A stretch of DNA of 64,000 nucleotides from Leptolyngbyaceae cyanobacterium M33_DOE_097 (GCA_015296075.1 DVDV01000016.1:1-64000), one strand, 5' to 3'. Numbered from the stretch's first letter, positions 17,122-29,376 are shown. Numbers and translations are program-made. Notes: generated by a model from the sequence alone, not told the origin.

Positions 17122-17784
17122 CTAGCGACTCGCAGCAAGCAAGCGATCGCTCCAAATATGCAGACTGCGTTGAGCAAACCTGACACGGGCGCGGGTGGCC
17201 GCATCGACCTCCAGCTGCAACAGCTCCCCTAACCGATTCAACACAACCCGCACTAACTCAGCAGAGTCATTGCGGCTGGCGAGAGCTTGCAGCCCTACAA
17301 CAGCGGCATAACGCAAAGCCCAGTCAGGGTCGTGCGAGATATAAAGCAGCGATTTCAAGGCAGCCGCTTGCCCATGCGTAATGGCTTCATCCGGCAGTTT
17401 GTGCCAATCAAGAAAACCTAACCCTTTAGTGGCCGCTCGTCGCACACTAGGGGCAAAGTCCGTCTCCGCCGCTTCAAGCAAAACGCCTAAAGCGCGTGGA
17501 TCTGCGATCGCCGCCAATGCCCGAATTGCGTAGGCACGCGCCCCATAGTTATAACCATCGAGCTGTTCCAGCAGAGGCTCAACAGCCTCTTCCCCTAACT
17601 GCACCAGCCCATCGACGGCAGCTACCGCCGCCCCTGGGTTGTTAAAACCTAAGACACGAATCAACATGGGAATGGCATCGGGCGATCGCGCCGCCGACAA
17701 CGCTCGTACTGCGCTGATCAAGGCCACTGGAGAATCAGCCTGCTCAATCGCGAGAATCAGTTCTGTCAAGGAGATAGTAGTCAC
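17122..17784 (-). CDS. cpcF: Phycocyanin alpha-subunit phycocyanobilin lyase, CpcF subunit
   Basis: CpcF pairs with CpcE to attach phycocyanobilin to Cys84 of CpcA. The protein is built of HEAT-like repeats: ALISAVRALSAARSPDAIPMLIRVLG, ALGVLLEAAETDFAPSVRRAATKGLGFLDW and similar helices. GTG at 17784 gives 220 residues (MTTISLTELILAIEQAD), near family length. The frame is open to another GTG at 17847 that would add 21 residues. Neither has a clear ribosome site. The gene lies between cpcE and cpcG1, its usual place. Confidence 0.92.
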   Translation of the reverse strand: MTTISLTELILAIEQADSPVALISAVRALSAARSPDAIPMLIRVLGFNNPGAAVAAVDGLVQLGEEAVEPLLEQLDGYNYGARAYAIRALAAIADPRALGVLLEAAETDFAPSVRRAATKGLGFLDWHKLPDEAITHGQAAALKSLLYISHDPDWALRYAAVVGLQALASRNDSAELVRVVLNRLGELLQLEVDAATRARVRFAQRSLHIWSDRLLAASR

Positions 17785-18025
17785 GGCAGTCAATAGCGAT
17801 GAAAGGGCTTGGAAACAAACAATCGAAGCGTGGCAAAACGTAAACACAAGACAGGAGACTTAGAAGCAAGACAGGCGATCGCCGCATCAGAGGACAACGA
17901 CAAAACCGCCGATGCCGCGACATCATATCCCACCACCGATCAACTCGGCTGAAATAGAACAACGGGAGAAAACAGAACATCGCTTGCCCGTCATCCCCCA
18001 CGTCTAAAATCACCCGATGGCGACC

Positions 18026-18871
18026 CTACAAGAGAGTGTCCATCAGGCTCATCACCTGCATTGCCCGTTCTGACAGCTCATCTGAGGCATCCATCTGAAC
18101 CTGACGCTCTAGTAGCCCCTTGAGCGCAAAGAGTTTGAAGCTGTTCTCAGTGGCAGAAGTTGCGATCGCCTCAGCCGCCGGAACATACCCAATCGCCCCC
18201 AAGTCAGACAAAGCCGTGCGACGCAATTGCACATCACCACCCCGCAAAGCCTGCACCAACCGCTCAGCATATTCAGCCTCTTGCGTTAATTGATACATGG
18301 CACGCGTAGCGGCATATTGCACCCGCGCAACAGCGTGATTCACAAATGGGCGAATCAACTCGGCTGCTTGGCCAGCGCATAACATGCCTAAAGCCTCAAT
18401 CACGGCTTCATAGGGCTGCGTTAAATGAGGCCGACCCGGCACAAACTGAGCTGCGTCAACGCCTCCATTTAATAAGCGGATTAAAGGCGCGATGCAACTC
18501 ACATCTCCCAACATGCCAAGCGATTGAGCCGCCGCTTCGCGCACATAAAAATCAGAGCAGTTTAGACACCCAACGAGACTGGGTACTGCTCGCCGATCGC
18601 TAAACTTACCCAACGCCCGTGCAGCATTACGCCGTAACGGATAACCTCCTAGCTCGGTGCGATCCGATTCATCTTCCAAAGCCTCTAACAAAGCGTCAAC
18701 CGCAACCCTCCGCTCTGCCAGAGAAACCTCCGGTAGGGAACCAAACTTACCCAACCACCAGGCGGCGTAATAACGCAAGCTCAAATCGTCATGGCTCAAG
18801 TTGGCGATCGCCTGTGGCACCGTCAACGCCTCTGCCCCTTGCTCAAACTGTTGCTCAGAAATGGGCTCCAT
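18026..18871 (-). CDS. cpcE: Phycocyanin alpha-subunit phycocyanobilin lyase, CpcE subunit
   Basis: CpcE is the catalytic partner of CpcF in the heterodimeric E/F-type lyase. HEAT/PBS-lyase repeats run through the protein: LSLRYYAAWWLGKFG, PLRRNAARALGKFSDRRAVPSLVGCL, DFYVREAAAQSLGMLGD and ARVQYAATRAMYQLTQEAEYAERL. ATG 18871 (MEPISEQQFEQG) gives 281 residues. A TTG six bases upstream is less likely. It lies 17 bases after cpcD, so the two are probably co-translated. Confidence 0.95.
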   Translation of the reverse strand: MEPISEQQFEQGAEALTVPQAIANLSHDDLSLRYYAAWWLGKFGSLPEVSLAERRVAVDALLEALEDESDRTELGGYPLRRNAARALGKFSDRRAVPSLVGCLNCSDFYVREAAAQSLGMLGDVSCIAPLIRLLNGGVDAAQFVPGRPHLTQPYEAVIEALGMLCAGQAAELIRPFVNHAVARVQYAATRAMYQLTQEAEYAERLVQALRGGDVQLRRTALSDLGAIGYVPAAEAIATSATENSFKLFALKGLLERQVQMDASDELSERAMQVMSLMDTLL

Positions 18872-18888
18872 AACCAAAACTCTAGTGA

Positions 18889-19128
18889 TTATTCAGCAGC
18901 GGTTAACGGTTCGATACTGACAATCTTGCCGCCCATCCGCAAAATCCGTTGCATCTCTTCATTCATGCGGTTGTAGGGAACCGTAATAAATACGCTACCG
19001 CTGTTACGAATGGGGTAGCCAAATTTGTCGGTTTCAGCACTCTGCCGCAAACCAACCACTTCATAACGAAACATCCGGCTTCCAGAGGGGGTATTAGCAG
19101 TGCTGCCAACGGCTGTTTGACCAAACAT
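18889..19128 (-). CDS. cpcD: Phycocyanin rod-capping linker CpcD
   Basis: This small (79 aa) linker caps the distal end of phycocyanin rods. The CpcD domain is clear: RMFRYEVVGLRQ, then SVFITVPYNRMNEEMQRILRMGGKIVSIEPL. The same domain forms the C-terminus of CpcC. The position between cpcC and cpcE is standard. Confidence 0.95.
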   Translation of the reverse strand: MFGQTAVGSTANTPSGSRMFRYEVVGLRQSAETDKFGYPIRNSGSVFITVPYNRMNEEMQRILRMGGKIVSIEPLTAAE

Positions 19129-19212
19129 CTTGCAACCTTCTCCTAACGAGTGAGTTTGTCAGAATTTTTTTATTAGTAAGTAAGGAGTGAGGAGACAGGA
19201 ATGAAGCGAAAA

Positions 19213-19240
19213 CCTCACCCCTCACCCCTCACCCCTCACT
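19213..19240. repeat. Heptanucleotide tandem repeat (CCTCACC)4
   Basis: Four 7-base units run from 19213 to 19240, the last being CCTCACT. The final unit can pair with GAGTGAGG at 19185-19192, giving an 8-bp hairpin between cpcC and cpcD. Short tandemly repeated heptamers of this kind are well known in cyanobacterial genomes. Confidence 0.75.
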
Positions 19241-19243
19241 CAA

Positions 19244-20116
19244 TTAAGCAGGAGTCACACTAACGATGCGTGCACCTGTCCGCTGAATCTGCTGCATCTT
19301 GGCAGAGAGTTGCTCATAAGGAACTAAGAACGCAGTGCTGCTGCGACGAACACTGGGATACCCAGCACCCTTAATTGCAGCAACTTCAACGCGATAAATG
19401 CGTCCACTCTCCCCGTAAGAACCACCCAGGCACTTACCAGGAGCGACATCATTGGAAGCGCGGAAGTAAGCCCAGTTTCCTGTGTTACCCGATGGGCTAA
19501 GAATAACTGAAGCCTGGTTCTTTGCCAGATTGCGAGCCAGGTGAGGCAAATTGCCTTCAGCCTGAGACGTATCACTGTTCGCATAACCGCGATACAGCTT
19601 AAACAAGTTTGTAAACCCAACTGTCCGCGCCCCAGAGTAATACTGGAAGCCACGGTAGTAAGGCACAATATTGTCACCAAAATTGTCTTGATACTCTTGT
19701 GAGTCGATGTAAGAATCAATCTCAGCATCGTATCCCTCAGCTTCGTACAAGTCGAGGTGAAAAATCACTTCGGACTCATCGTAAGGGGCACGACCGAGCA
19801 GATGCTTGTAGTTCAACTCAATCAAACGAGTCTGAAAGTTTTTGTAGAAGAACTTCTTCTTGTAAAGCTCAGACTTAGCAACGGCGCGCACAAATTCACG
19901 GACTGTGAAATTGCCATCCCGGAATAACGACTCTGCACTGACTAAACGCTCAGACTGCATCAGGTAATCGTTACCAAGCAACTGACGATAAACAGCACGG
20001 ATGACGTTCTCAATGTCTTCCTTAGTGGCATTTGGGCGCAGCTCAACACGAGTGTTGGCATTGACGTTGCTATAAGCGGAGGTTCCCAAGCGGGAAGCAG
20101 CTGCTGTAATTGGCAC
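19244..20116 (-). CDS. cpcC: Phycocyanin rod linker CpcC
   Basis: This linker joins phycocyanin hexamers within a rod. Residues 1-185 hold a PBS linker domain ([61 protein letters not shown]). Residues about 235-290 hold a CpcD domain ([45 protein letters not shown]). The 290 residues match the family. It lies 330 bases after cpcA, past a terminator-like hairpin that should lower its expression relative to cpcBA. Confidence 0.95.
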   Translation of the reverse strand: MPITAAASRLGTSAYSNVNANTRVELRPNATKEDIENVIRAVYRQLLGNDYLMQSERLVSAESLFRDGNFTVREFVRAVAKSELYKKKFFYKNFQTRLIELNYKHLLGRAPYDESEVIFHLDLYEAEGYDAEIDSYIDSQEYQDNFGDNIVPYYRGFQYYSGARTVGFTNLFKLYRGYANSDTSQAEGNLPHLARNLAKNQASVILSPSGNTGNWAYFRASNDVAPGKCLGGSYGESGRIYRVEVAAIKGAGYPSVRRSSTAFLVPYEQLSAKMQQIQRTGARIVSVTPA

Positions 20117-20377
20117 GACGAAATCTCCCAGTTGCTAACAGAACTTGTTAAACACGGCAGAAAGCAGTCAGCAATCAGCAGTCAGCTTCTAATTTCACCA
20201 TCGGCACGCACACACTTGCCGCATGAAAACCAACGCCTAAAGTGATTATTTAAGCAAATCAAAATAAAAATCTGATGTTGCCCCTAACATTCAGGCGCAT
20301 AGCTATCTTCTTATCTTAAAGACAGCTTTGATTTAGCTGATAGCTGAAAGCCAAACGCTAACAGCCAGATACAACAA

Positions 20378-20434
20378 GCCCGGAAAGGTAAACAACCAAC
20401 CGACTACCGCCAGTAGCTGAATCCCTTTCCGGGC
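20378..20434 (-). terminator. Attenuating hairpin after cpcA
   Basis: GCCCGGAAAGG (20378-20388) and CCTTTCCGGGC (20424-20434) form a perfect 11-bp stem starting 14 bases after the cpcA stop. On the minus strand TTGTTGTAT follows. Hairpins here are known in other cpc operons and explain why cpcBA mRNA exceeds linker mRNA. Termination is probably partial because the operon continues. Confidence 0.7.
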
Positions 20435-20447
20435 AAACAACTAACGA

Positions 20448-20936
20448 CTAGCTCAACGCGTTGATAGCGTAGTCGATATAGGTGTTAGCTTCGTTAGCAG
20501 CTTGACCGCTCAGGCCATGGCTGGACTTGACATGCTTCAGAGCTTCAACGTACCAGCTAGGAGACAGGTCAAAGGTACGGTTGATTTCGTCCAGACCTGC
20601 AATCAGGTACTCATCCATAGGACCAGTGCCACCTGCAACTAGGCAGTAGGTCACCATCCGCAGGTAGTAGCCGATGTCACGAGCGCACTTCGCCTTACCA
20701 CGTGCATCAGATGCGTAGTTAGCACCTTGCATTTGAGTGGTGTAAGGGAACTTCTGATAAACCGCGTTAGCAGCACCGTCAATCAAAGATTGAGCATTGT
20801 TAGTCAATGCACGAGCAGCTTCCAAGCTAGCAGCAGCACGCTCAAAACGACCGTTTACAGCTTGCAGCTCGGTGTTGCTTAGAAAACGACCCTGAGTATC
20901 AGCAGCGGCGATAGCTTCAGTAATGGGGGTCTTCAT
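20448..20936 (-). CDS. cpcA: C-phycocyanin alpha subunit
   Basis: This light-harvesting phycobiliprotein subunit carries one phycocyanobilin. The 162 residues match the family exactly. The chromophore cysteine is Cys84 in [20 protein letters not shown]. The N-terminus [20 protein letters not shown] is canonical. It lies 140 bases after cpcB and forms the alpha-beta monomer with its product. The lyase genes cpcE and cpcF for its chromophore lie downstream in the same operon. Confidence 0.98.
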   Translation of the reverse strand: MKTPITEAIAAADTQGRFLSNTELQAVNGRFERAAASLEAARALTNNAQSLIDGAANAVYQKFPYTTQMQGANYASDARGKAKCARDIGYYLRMVTYCLVAGGTGPMDEYLIAGLDEINRTFDLSPSWYVEALKHVKSSHGLSGQAANEANTYIDYAINALS

Positions 20937-21076
20937 TGCAAAAAATCTCCCTAGAGTTCTCGTTGATGTGGTTAATTAAAGTGAAATTCACTTTGGCTTT
21001 CGGCGGCTTGCAATCAGGAAAGAAGGAGTGAACCCACTAACCAACTGCAACAATCGATCGCCAAAGACGAAAGCAA

Positions 21077-22176
<1,100 letters not shown>

Positions 22177-23124
22177 TTAAGATATCCGATTTTGGAGAAT
22201 TTCAAGCAGAGTTTGGAAAGTTTTTGGCGGCTCGGCGATCGCCTCAATCAACTCCTGAGTAACAGGGTGTTTCAGGCGCAATCGCCACGCATGGAGTACT
22301 TGTCCCTGGAGATTAACGCCAATTGACCGACCACTGCTGTAGTCAGGGTCACCAACAATCGGGTGCCCAATATGCGCCGCATGAACTCGAATCTGATGCG
22401 TACGTCCCGTTTCTAAAGAAAACTCCAACAGGGTGTAGTTTCCTAACCGTTCACGAATTTGCCAATGCGTCACCGCAGACCGCCCCCCCTGGTTTTCAGG
22501 CACGATCGCCATCTTTTTGCGTTCCACGGGATGCCTCCCCAACGGAGCATTCACCGTCCCCGACTCAGTTTTGGGAGCACCATACACCACTCCTAAGTAG
22601 TCACGCTTTGCGGTTTTGTGTTGAAACTGTTGTTGCAGATTCAAATGGGCCTGGTCATTTTTGGCAATCGCGATCGCCCCAGTCGTATCCTTATCCAACC
22701 GATGCACAATGCCGGGACGCTGCACACCGCCAATTCCTGAAAGGGTGCTTTCACCTGCCGCATTGCGACAATGCCACAACAACGCATTTACTAACGTCCC
22801 GCTCGCATGTCCTGGGGAAGGATGCACCACCATCCCCGCTGGTTTATTTACAATCAGCAGATCATCGTCTTCGTACAGCACCTCCAGCGGAATTTCCTCC
22901 GGCGTGATCGCCAACGGTTCCGCTTCAGGAATTGTGACCGTAACGCGATCGCCTGCCTGCAACAGCATCTTTTTGGATGTGCAGACCGATTGGTTAATCG
23001 AGACAAATGCTTGAGCAATTAATTTTTGGAGGCGAGATCGTGAAAAATCGGCCAACTGATCGGCTAAGTAAACATCCAGTCGTTCGCCTGCCTCTTCCAC
23101 TATCAGCTCAATCTCTGCGGTCAA
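22177..23124 (-). CDS. RluA/RluD-family 23S rRNA pseudouridine synthase
   Basis: This enzyme converts uridines to pseudouridine in large-subunit rRNA. Residues 1-75 form an S4 RNA-binding domain (ERLDVYLADQL, FSRSRLQKLIAQAFVSIN). The catalytic domain holds the signature GIVHRLDKDTTGAIAIAK with the catalytic Asp, and the motifs VNKPAGMVVHPSPGH and ETGRTHQIRVHAAHIGHPIVGDP. The 315 residues fit RluD. RluC and RluD cannot be separated with certainty. Confidence 0.93.
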   Translation of the reverse strand: MTAEIELIVEEAGERLDVYLADQLADFSRSRLQKLIAQAFVSINQSVCTSKKMLLQAGDRVTVTIPEAEPLAITPEEIPLEVLYEDDDLLIVNKPAGMVVHPSPGHASGTLVNALLWHCRNAAGESTLSGIGGVQRPGIVHRLDKDTTGAIAIAKNDQAHLNLQQQFQHKTAKRDYLGVVYGAPKTESGTVNAPLGRHPVERKKMAIVPENQGGRSAVTHWQIRERLGNYTLLEFSLETGRTHQIRVHAAHIGHPIVGDPDYSSGRSIGVNLQGQVLHAWRLRLKHPVTQELIEAIAEPPKTFQTLLEILQNRIS

Positions 23125-23260
23125 TCTTCCTGCCCCAAACTCAATCTATTAATTCCACCCACGCGAAATCGGCGCACAGCTCAAAAAGTGCAAATCTAAG
23201 TTGACACCGATATTCCTTAATGCTGATAATAGACGTTTGTGCAAACTCTAGCGCGGTTAG

Positions 23261-24625
<1,365 letters not shown>

Positions 24626-24667
24626 GTTTGACCACGTTTACTGTTAAAGACACCTAAAGACCTCGTT

Positions 24668-25252
24668 ATGGAACTATCTCTCAAGTGCAACACCCGGCCA
24701 TCAGGCAGCAAAGCTAATGCGCTCCGTCGCTCTGGCCAAATTCCTGCTGTTTTGTATGGTCACAAAGGTGCCGAGTCGATTGATTTAGCGGTTGACAAAA
24801 AAACAGCTGAGCTACTTGTGCGAGATGCATCGCTCAACAACACGCTCGTTGATATCACAGTTGCGGACATTTCCTGGTCAGGCAAAGCACTCCTACGCGA
24901 AGTGCAGTCGCACCCTTGGAAACACAATCTGTATCACCTCAGCTTCTTTGCCGTTGGCACTCAGGACAGCCTGATCCTCTCCTTGCCGGTTCAAGTTGTC
25001 GGTGAAGCGGATGGCGTTAAAAACAAGGGCGGCTCGCTTGACCTCCAAATGAATGAAATTAACATTCGTTGCGCCCCTGACAACATTCCTGATGCGGTTG
25101 AGGTTGATGTAACAAGCCTCGATTCAGGCCAATCATTACACATCAAAGACATCGTTTTACCCGCTGGAGTAGAAGCATTAGACGACCCTGAGCAAGTTGT
25201 TGTAATGGTAAGTGGCGGACGTGGCGGCGACGCTAGCGCAGCCGAAGCGTAA
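24668..25252 (+). CDS. rplY: 50S ribosomal protein L25 (bL25, long CTC form)
   Basis: This protein binds 5S rRNA. The N-terminal L25 domain (about 1-90) shows CNTRPSGSKANALRRSGQIPAVLYG and LLREVQSHPWKHNLYHLSFF. The C-terminal TL5/CTC beta domain holds LPVQVVGEADGVKNKGGSLD and VDVTSLDSGQSLHIKDIVLP. The 194 residues and Ala/Gly-rich tail match the CTC form. It is probably co-transcribed with purA and converges on the SpoIID-like gene. Confidence 0.95.
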   Translation: MELSLKCNTRPSGSKANALRRSGQIPAVLYGHKGAESIDLAVDKKTAELLVRDASLNNTLVDITVADISWSGKALLREVQSHPWKHNLYHLSFFAVGTQDSLILSLPVQVVGEADGVKNKGGSLDLQMNEINIRCAPDNIPDAVEVDVTSLDSGQSLHIKDIVLPAGVEALDDPEQVVVMVSGGRGGDASAAEA

Positions 25253-25322
25253 CTTCTACACAATTTAGGTTCTCGATCGCCCGATTCAACAGGTTCGATA
25301 GCCGCTTCTTTAGGGAAAGTGT

Positions 25323-26369
25323 CTATTCGTAAAACTGTTTGATTCGGGCGATTGCCGTTCCGGGATAGTAGTGCTGCAAGATTTCTTGGTGTTTGTAGCC
25401 CTGAGCCGCCAGTGCTTTAGCACCCAGTTGGCTCATCCCCTTACCTCGAAACGCCTCCGCCACAATGTCATCCGAGGCAGCATATAACGATTCAACCACA
25501 CCGCCTTTGTAGCTAATGTATTGCCCACCTGTGGCGTCTACTGCTTGCCGGGTTCGCTCCGCCTCTTTGGCAATGCCAGAGTAAACCTGGTAATACTCAT
25601 TCGCGCCCAGATGAAATAAGGGACTGACAGGTTTGAAGTAATAAGTCAGCGCGTAAGACCGCGCCGCGATCGCCTGAGCTTTGAGAGCTTCCATATCCCA
25701 ACTGGGGGAAACTTCACTACCCACCACACTGTAAAGGTACTGGCGCAGATTAATCGTGTTAACCGCCCAGAGTTTGCCTGCATCGGAAACCAGCAGCAAC
25801 TGTCCTTTATAAACGCGATCGCCCAATTGAAAGGTGCCACCTAAACCCGGATCCAGCCAGACAACCGGAGGCAGTTTTTGACCACCCAGGTAAAGAGAGC
25901 GTTCACCCGGTTGCACTGAATACCGAGACTCTTTTGGCAATTGTTTGAGGTGTTTGCCCTCCTTATCCGTCAGCAGCGCGGTTTCGGTAGTCGTCAAGGT
26001 GAGCGCCGCAGCCCCTTCCGCGATCGCAACTTGCATCTCAACCAGCGAATCAGCCGATGGGCGAGACGCATTAAAAGCCGCTTTTGCTTGCTGGTTTAGC
26101 TCCCGTTCACGTTGCGTCAGGGTTGGTTTTGGCGACGGTTGCGCCACCAACTTTTTAGGGGTAGGAGACACCTTTGGGCTAGGCTTGGGAGATGACACAA
26201 CTGCAGGGGAGGCGATCGCTGCCACCTTGTTTTGGGTTGGGGTAGGCTTGGTTGCTGGCTGTATAGGCTGTGATTCTTGAAAACGCTCGCCAATCAGTAG
26301 GGCGATCGCCAAAGCGACAAACCCTGAAACCGCAAGCATAATTTTTTGCCGTCCCCCAACTTCTTTCAT
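25323..26369 (-). CDS. SpoIID/LytB-domain protein, membrane-anchored
   Basis: A hydrophobic N-terminal anchor (about 9-27) is followed by a long Pro/Lys/Ser-rich linker (about 35-90), probably in the periplasm. From about 165 a SpoIID-type domain runs to the end: INLRQYLYSVVGSEVSPSWDMEALKAQAIAARSYALTY, then QVYSGIAKEAERTRQAVDAT and GKGMSQLGAKALAAQGYKHQEILQHYYPG. SpoIID of Bacillus is a lytic transglycosylase on denuded peptidoglycan, and the Glu in GSEVSP matches its catalytic position. A role in cell-wall remodelling is inferred. It has 348 residues. Confidence 0.9.
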   Translation of the reverse strand: MKEVGGRQKIMLAVSGFVALAIALLIGERFQESQPIQPATKPTPTQNKVAAIASPAVVSSPKPSPKVSPTPKKLVAQPSPKPTLTQRERELNQQAKAAFNASRPSADSLVEMQVAIAEGAAALTLTTTETALLTDKEGKHLKQLPKESRYSVQPGERSLYLGGQKLPPVVWLDPGLGGTFQLGDRVYKGQLLLVSDAGKLWAVNTINLRQYLYSVVGSEVSPSWDMEALKAQAIAARSYALTYYFKPVSPLFHLGANEYYQVYSGIAKEAERTRQAVDATGGQYISYKGGVVESLYAASDDIVAEAFRGKGMSQLGAKALAAQGYKHQEILQHYYPGTAIARIKQFYE

Positions 26370-26874
26370 TGATTCAACTCAAACAAATTACCGAAATTTT
26401 TATCTGATTTAGGCAATTTAACAGCTCTTGATTTATCAGCATAGTCAAGCTTTAAATAAGCATTTGAACTGTTACTTACTACCCCTTCTTTAACACTTAT
26501 AATCACTCAAACCAGGAACTACAAATGGTTTATCAATATCACAAAATTTTTGCTGGATAAAGAAATTTTAATTCCTATATAGAAATGCAGCAAAATGAAT
26601 GGTTAACAACCGTCCAAAGTTTGATTATTCCAGTATGATCCGGATAGGAGCTGACTTGAGTGAAATAGATTTTCAAGAGCGGGATCGCTAAATAGATAAA
26701 GACTTCGACCGTTCTCCCATGATTAAAGCTTTTTGCCCCCTTTGCTCCTATCAGCCCCAACTTTTAACTAAATGACTAGACTCTAGATCCAAATCGTAAT
26801 ACTATTCACTGTTGATTAGATTACGAACCCTGACTGCTACGTACAACGACTGATTATTCTGAGGCAAAAGAATC
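26370..26874. promoter_or_regulatory. Divergent intergenic region upstream of mreB
   Basis: This AT-rich spacer holds a 9-bp inverted repeat, GATAGGAGC (26643-26651) and GCTCCTATC (26744-26752). No RNA gene or credible protein is visible. The promoters of mreBCD and of the SpoIID-like gene should lie here. Confidence 0.4.
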
Positions 26875-27912
26875 GTGGGCGTTTTTAACCGTTTTCATCT
26901 TTCCCGTGACATGGGAATTGACCTGGGCACTGCAAACACATTGGTTTATGTTTCTGGCAAAGGTATTGTGTTGCAAGAGCCTTCTGTGGTTGCCATCGAT
27001 CAAGATGAAAAAGTGCCACTAGCAGTTGGAGAAGACGCAAAGCGGATGCTTGGTCGGACGCCTGGAAACGTGGTCGCGTTACGCCCATTACGCGATGGGG
27101 TGATCGCCGACTTTGACACCGCCGAGTTAATGCTGAAGCATTTTATCTCTCGGGTTCACGAAGGGAAAACCTTAGTTGCCCCTCGTGTCGTGATTGGCAT
27201 CCCCAGTGGGGTAACCGGGGTTGAGCGTCGGGCTGTGATGGATGCCGCTTCTCAGGCGGGTGCGCGCGATGTTTACCTGATTGACGAACCAGTGGCGGCG
27301 GCGATCGGGGCTGGTCTGCCCGTGGCAGAGCCAACCGGCAACATGATCATCGATATTGGCGGTGGTACGACTGAAGTTGCAGTTCTCAGTTTGCAAGGTA
27401 CGGTACTGAGCGAGTCAGTCCGTGTGGCCGGAGATGAACTCAGCGAATCGATCTCCCAATACATGAAGAAGGTGCATAACCTGGTCATCGGTGAACGCAC
27501 CGCAGAAGAAATCAAAATTATGATTGGCTCGGCTTACCCAGTTGATGACGACGCTACGATGGAAGTACGTGGTCTTCACTTGCTCTCAGGTTTGCCACGA
27601 ACAGTGACCGTAAAGAGCGCCGAGATCCGAGAAAGTATGGCAGAACCGCTTTCCGTCATTGTTGATGCTGTTAAGCGCACCTTAGAACGGACTCCGCCTG
27701 AACTCGCTGCTGACATCATCGATCGCGGCATCATGCTGGCTGGGGGTGGGGCATTGCTTAAGGGGCTAGACACGCTCATCAGCCATGAAACAGGCATTGT
27801 CGTGCATGTCGCTGCCGACCCATTAAGCTGTGTTGTACTCGGTACCGGACGAGTTCTCGAAAACTTCAAACAACTTGAGCGGGTATTTAGTGGGCGATCG
27901 CGCAATTTCTAG
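26875..27912 (+). CDS. mreB: Rod-shape-determining actin homologue MreB
   Basis: MreB forms membrane-bound filaments that guide peptidoglycan synthesis. Actin-fold motifs are clear: phosphate-1 [14 protein letters not shown], phosphate-2 [14 protein letters not shown], and adenosine motif [15 protein letters not shown]. The 345 residues match the family. The start is GTG at 26875, giving [18 protein letters not shown]. mreC and mreD follow on the same strand and complete a standard mreBCD operon. Confidence 0.97.
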   Translation: MGVFNRFHLSRDMGIDLGTANTLVYVSGKGIVLQEPSVVAIDQDEKVPLAVGEDAKRMLGRTPGNVVALRPLRDGVIADFDTAELMLKHFISRVHEGKTLVAPRVVIGIPSGVTGVERRAVMDAASQAGARDVYLIDEPVAAAIGAGLPVAEPTGNMIIDIGGGTTEVAVLSLQGTVLSESVRVAGDELSESISQYMKKVHNLVIGERTAEEIKIMIGSAYPVDDDATMEVRGLHLLSGLPRTVTVKSAEIRESMAEPLSVIVDAVKRTLERTPPELAADIIDRGIMLAGGGALLKGLDTLISHETGIVVHVAADPLSCVVLGTGRVLENFKQLERVFSGRSRNF

Positions 27913-28015
27913 TGCGCCACACTGGACAAGGGTGCCATTTTGCTAGATATTATCGAACAGATTCTTGTTGTAAAGAATTGTTTCACTACTTCCACAAACA
28001 AGGTATAGCTGCTTG

Positions 28016-28816
28016 ATGTATTCGCTGCGTCGTTGGTGGGATCGACACCGAGGTTACATAGTGCTGGCGATGCTAGCGCTAGGGGTAGGCGTTTTTTTGC
28101 AGCAAACCAATGGGGGGCTGATCTACGAAATCTATCGTCTTTTAGCCCGTCCATTTCAGCCACCTCTGTGGTCAGAAGCTGTTTTGCGAGACGCTAAGTT
28201 ACAAGAATATCAGCAACGTCTGGAAGAACTGGAAAGTCAAAACCAGCAGTTGCGCGATCTACTTGACTTTAAAGGCGATCAAAAACAACAAGGGCTGGCT
28301 GCGCCACTCATCGGTCGCAGTGCTGACCATTGGTGGCAACAGGTTATACTTGGGCGCGGCAAATCTGACGGTGTCTCACCAGGCAATATTGTTGTCGCAC
28401 CAGGAGGGGTGGTTGGGCGCATTTTTGAAGTTAGCCCTAATACATCTCGCGTACTCTTGCTCAGTGATCCGTCCAGCCGCGTTGGGGCAACTATCAGCCG
28501 TAGTCGATTTATGGGTTATGCCCGTGGCACGTCTGCAAACCGAGCTGTGATGGAATTTTTTGACAAAGTTCCAGATGTTCGTCGTGGCGATGTCGTTGTT
28601 ACCTCTAGCTTTAGTTGCTTTTTTCCAGCTGGCCTACCAATTGGGCGAGTTGAATCAGTTGACTTAAGCAAAAGCCCAGCACCAGAAGCCGTTATTAATC
28701 TTTCAGCTCCAATTAACTCCTTAGAGTGGGCTGTTATTTACCAAAACCGTCAGACAGCAGGTGGCTCTTCCTGTAATGAGCGGGGCGATCGCTCTACTGG
28801 TGGAACGACCCCATGA
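28016..28816 (+). CDS. mreC: Rod-shape-determining protein MreC
   Basis: MreC is a bitopic periplasmic scaffold of the elongasome. It has a membrane segment at about residues 14-30 (IVLAMLALGVGVFLQ), a coiled coil at about 60-85 (LQEYQQRLEELESQNQQLRD), and a beta-rich domain with VILGRGKSDGVSPGNIVVAPGGVVGRI and DPSSRVGATISRSRFMGYARG. ATG 28016 is preferred over an adjacent TTG. The last four bases overlap the mreD start (ATGA), indicating coupled translation. Confidence 0.95.
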   Translation: MYSLRRWWDRHRGYIVLAMLALGVGVFLQQTNGGLIYEIYRLLARPFQPPLWSEAVLRDAKLQEYQQRLEELESQNQQLRDLLDFKGDQKQQGLAAPLIGRSADHWWQQVILGRGKSDGVSPGNIVVAPGGVVGRIFEVSPNTSRVLLLSDPSSRVGATISRSRFMGYARGTSANRAVMEFFDKVPDVRRGDVVVTSSFSCFFPAGLPIGRVESVDLSKSPAPEAVINLSAPINSLEWAVIYQNRQTAGGSSCNERGDRSTGGTTP

Positions 28817-29376
28817 AAAGCGATTCTATAGGTAATTCTCTCAATCAGAGGATTTTTACACCGACGATCCTAAACTGCTTAGTGACAGCAGGTTCTGTTT
28901 TGCTGTGCCTACTTGTGCTACCAACTCGCTTCGTCGGAATGGAGTTGGCAGGCATCGGGCCAAACTGGTTACTGATTTGGGTGGTGGCCTGGAGTGTGAA
29001 GCGATCGCCTCTGCAAGCGGCCTTAGCAGGTGTCGTTTTGGGCTTAATTCAAGATGGCATGACCGCCGAGCAACCCACCCACGTTTTGAGCCTGGTTGTT
29101 GTTGGGGTTTTGACATCTTTAATTCGTAAAGAGCGTTACTTACAAGAAGATTTCATCTCCATTGCATTAATTACCTTTGGCATGGCTGTAGTTTCAGAAA
29201 CAGTCACCGCTTTACAGTACACCTTGCTGCCAGACCGATCGCGATCGCTACTGGACATTTGGACTTATCACCAACTGATTGCTCTGAGTTCTGCTATTCT
29301 CAGTAGCCTCTGGGCACCCATTGTCTACGTCCCGCTCAATCGCTGGTGGAAGTACATCAACTCTCAGCAAGCCTAG
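28813..29376 (+). CDS. mreD: Rod-shape-determining membrane protein MreD
   Basis: MreD is a polytopic inner-membrane protein of the elongasome. The 187 residues contain about five hydrophobic spans (CLVTAGSVLLCLLVLP, NWLLIWVVAWSV, LQAALAGVVLGLIQDGM, ISIALITFGMAVVS, and a C-terminal span). The LGLIQDGM segment is typical of the family. The start codon overlaps the mreC stop. A strong hairpin lies 50 bases downstream. Confidence 0.9.
   Translation: MKSDSIGNSLNQRIFTPTILNCLVTAGSVLLCLLVLPTRFVGMELAGIGPNWLLIWVVAWSVKRSPLQAALAGVVLGLIQDGMTAEQPTHVLSLVVVGVLTSLIRKERYLQEDFISIALITFGMAVVSETVTALQYTLLPDRSRSLLDIWTYHQLIALSSAILSSLWAPIVYVPLNRWWKYINSQQA

Noticed and set aside
19213-19240. CRISPR-like repetition
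   Set aside because: The repeat is a 7-base tandem without spacers; no CRISPR array or cas gene was seen in the window.
22323-22907. 194-residue open frame on the plus strand
   Set aside because: It lies wholly antisense to the pseudouridine synthase gene, has a Ser/Pro/His-rich composition and matches no family; a codon-bias shadow.
26643-26752. 9-bp inverted repeat upstream of mreB as an operator or hairpin
   Set aside because: The arms are separated by 92 bases with little inner pairing; chance occurrence is plausible.
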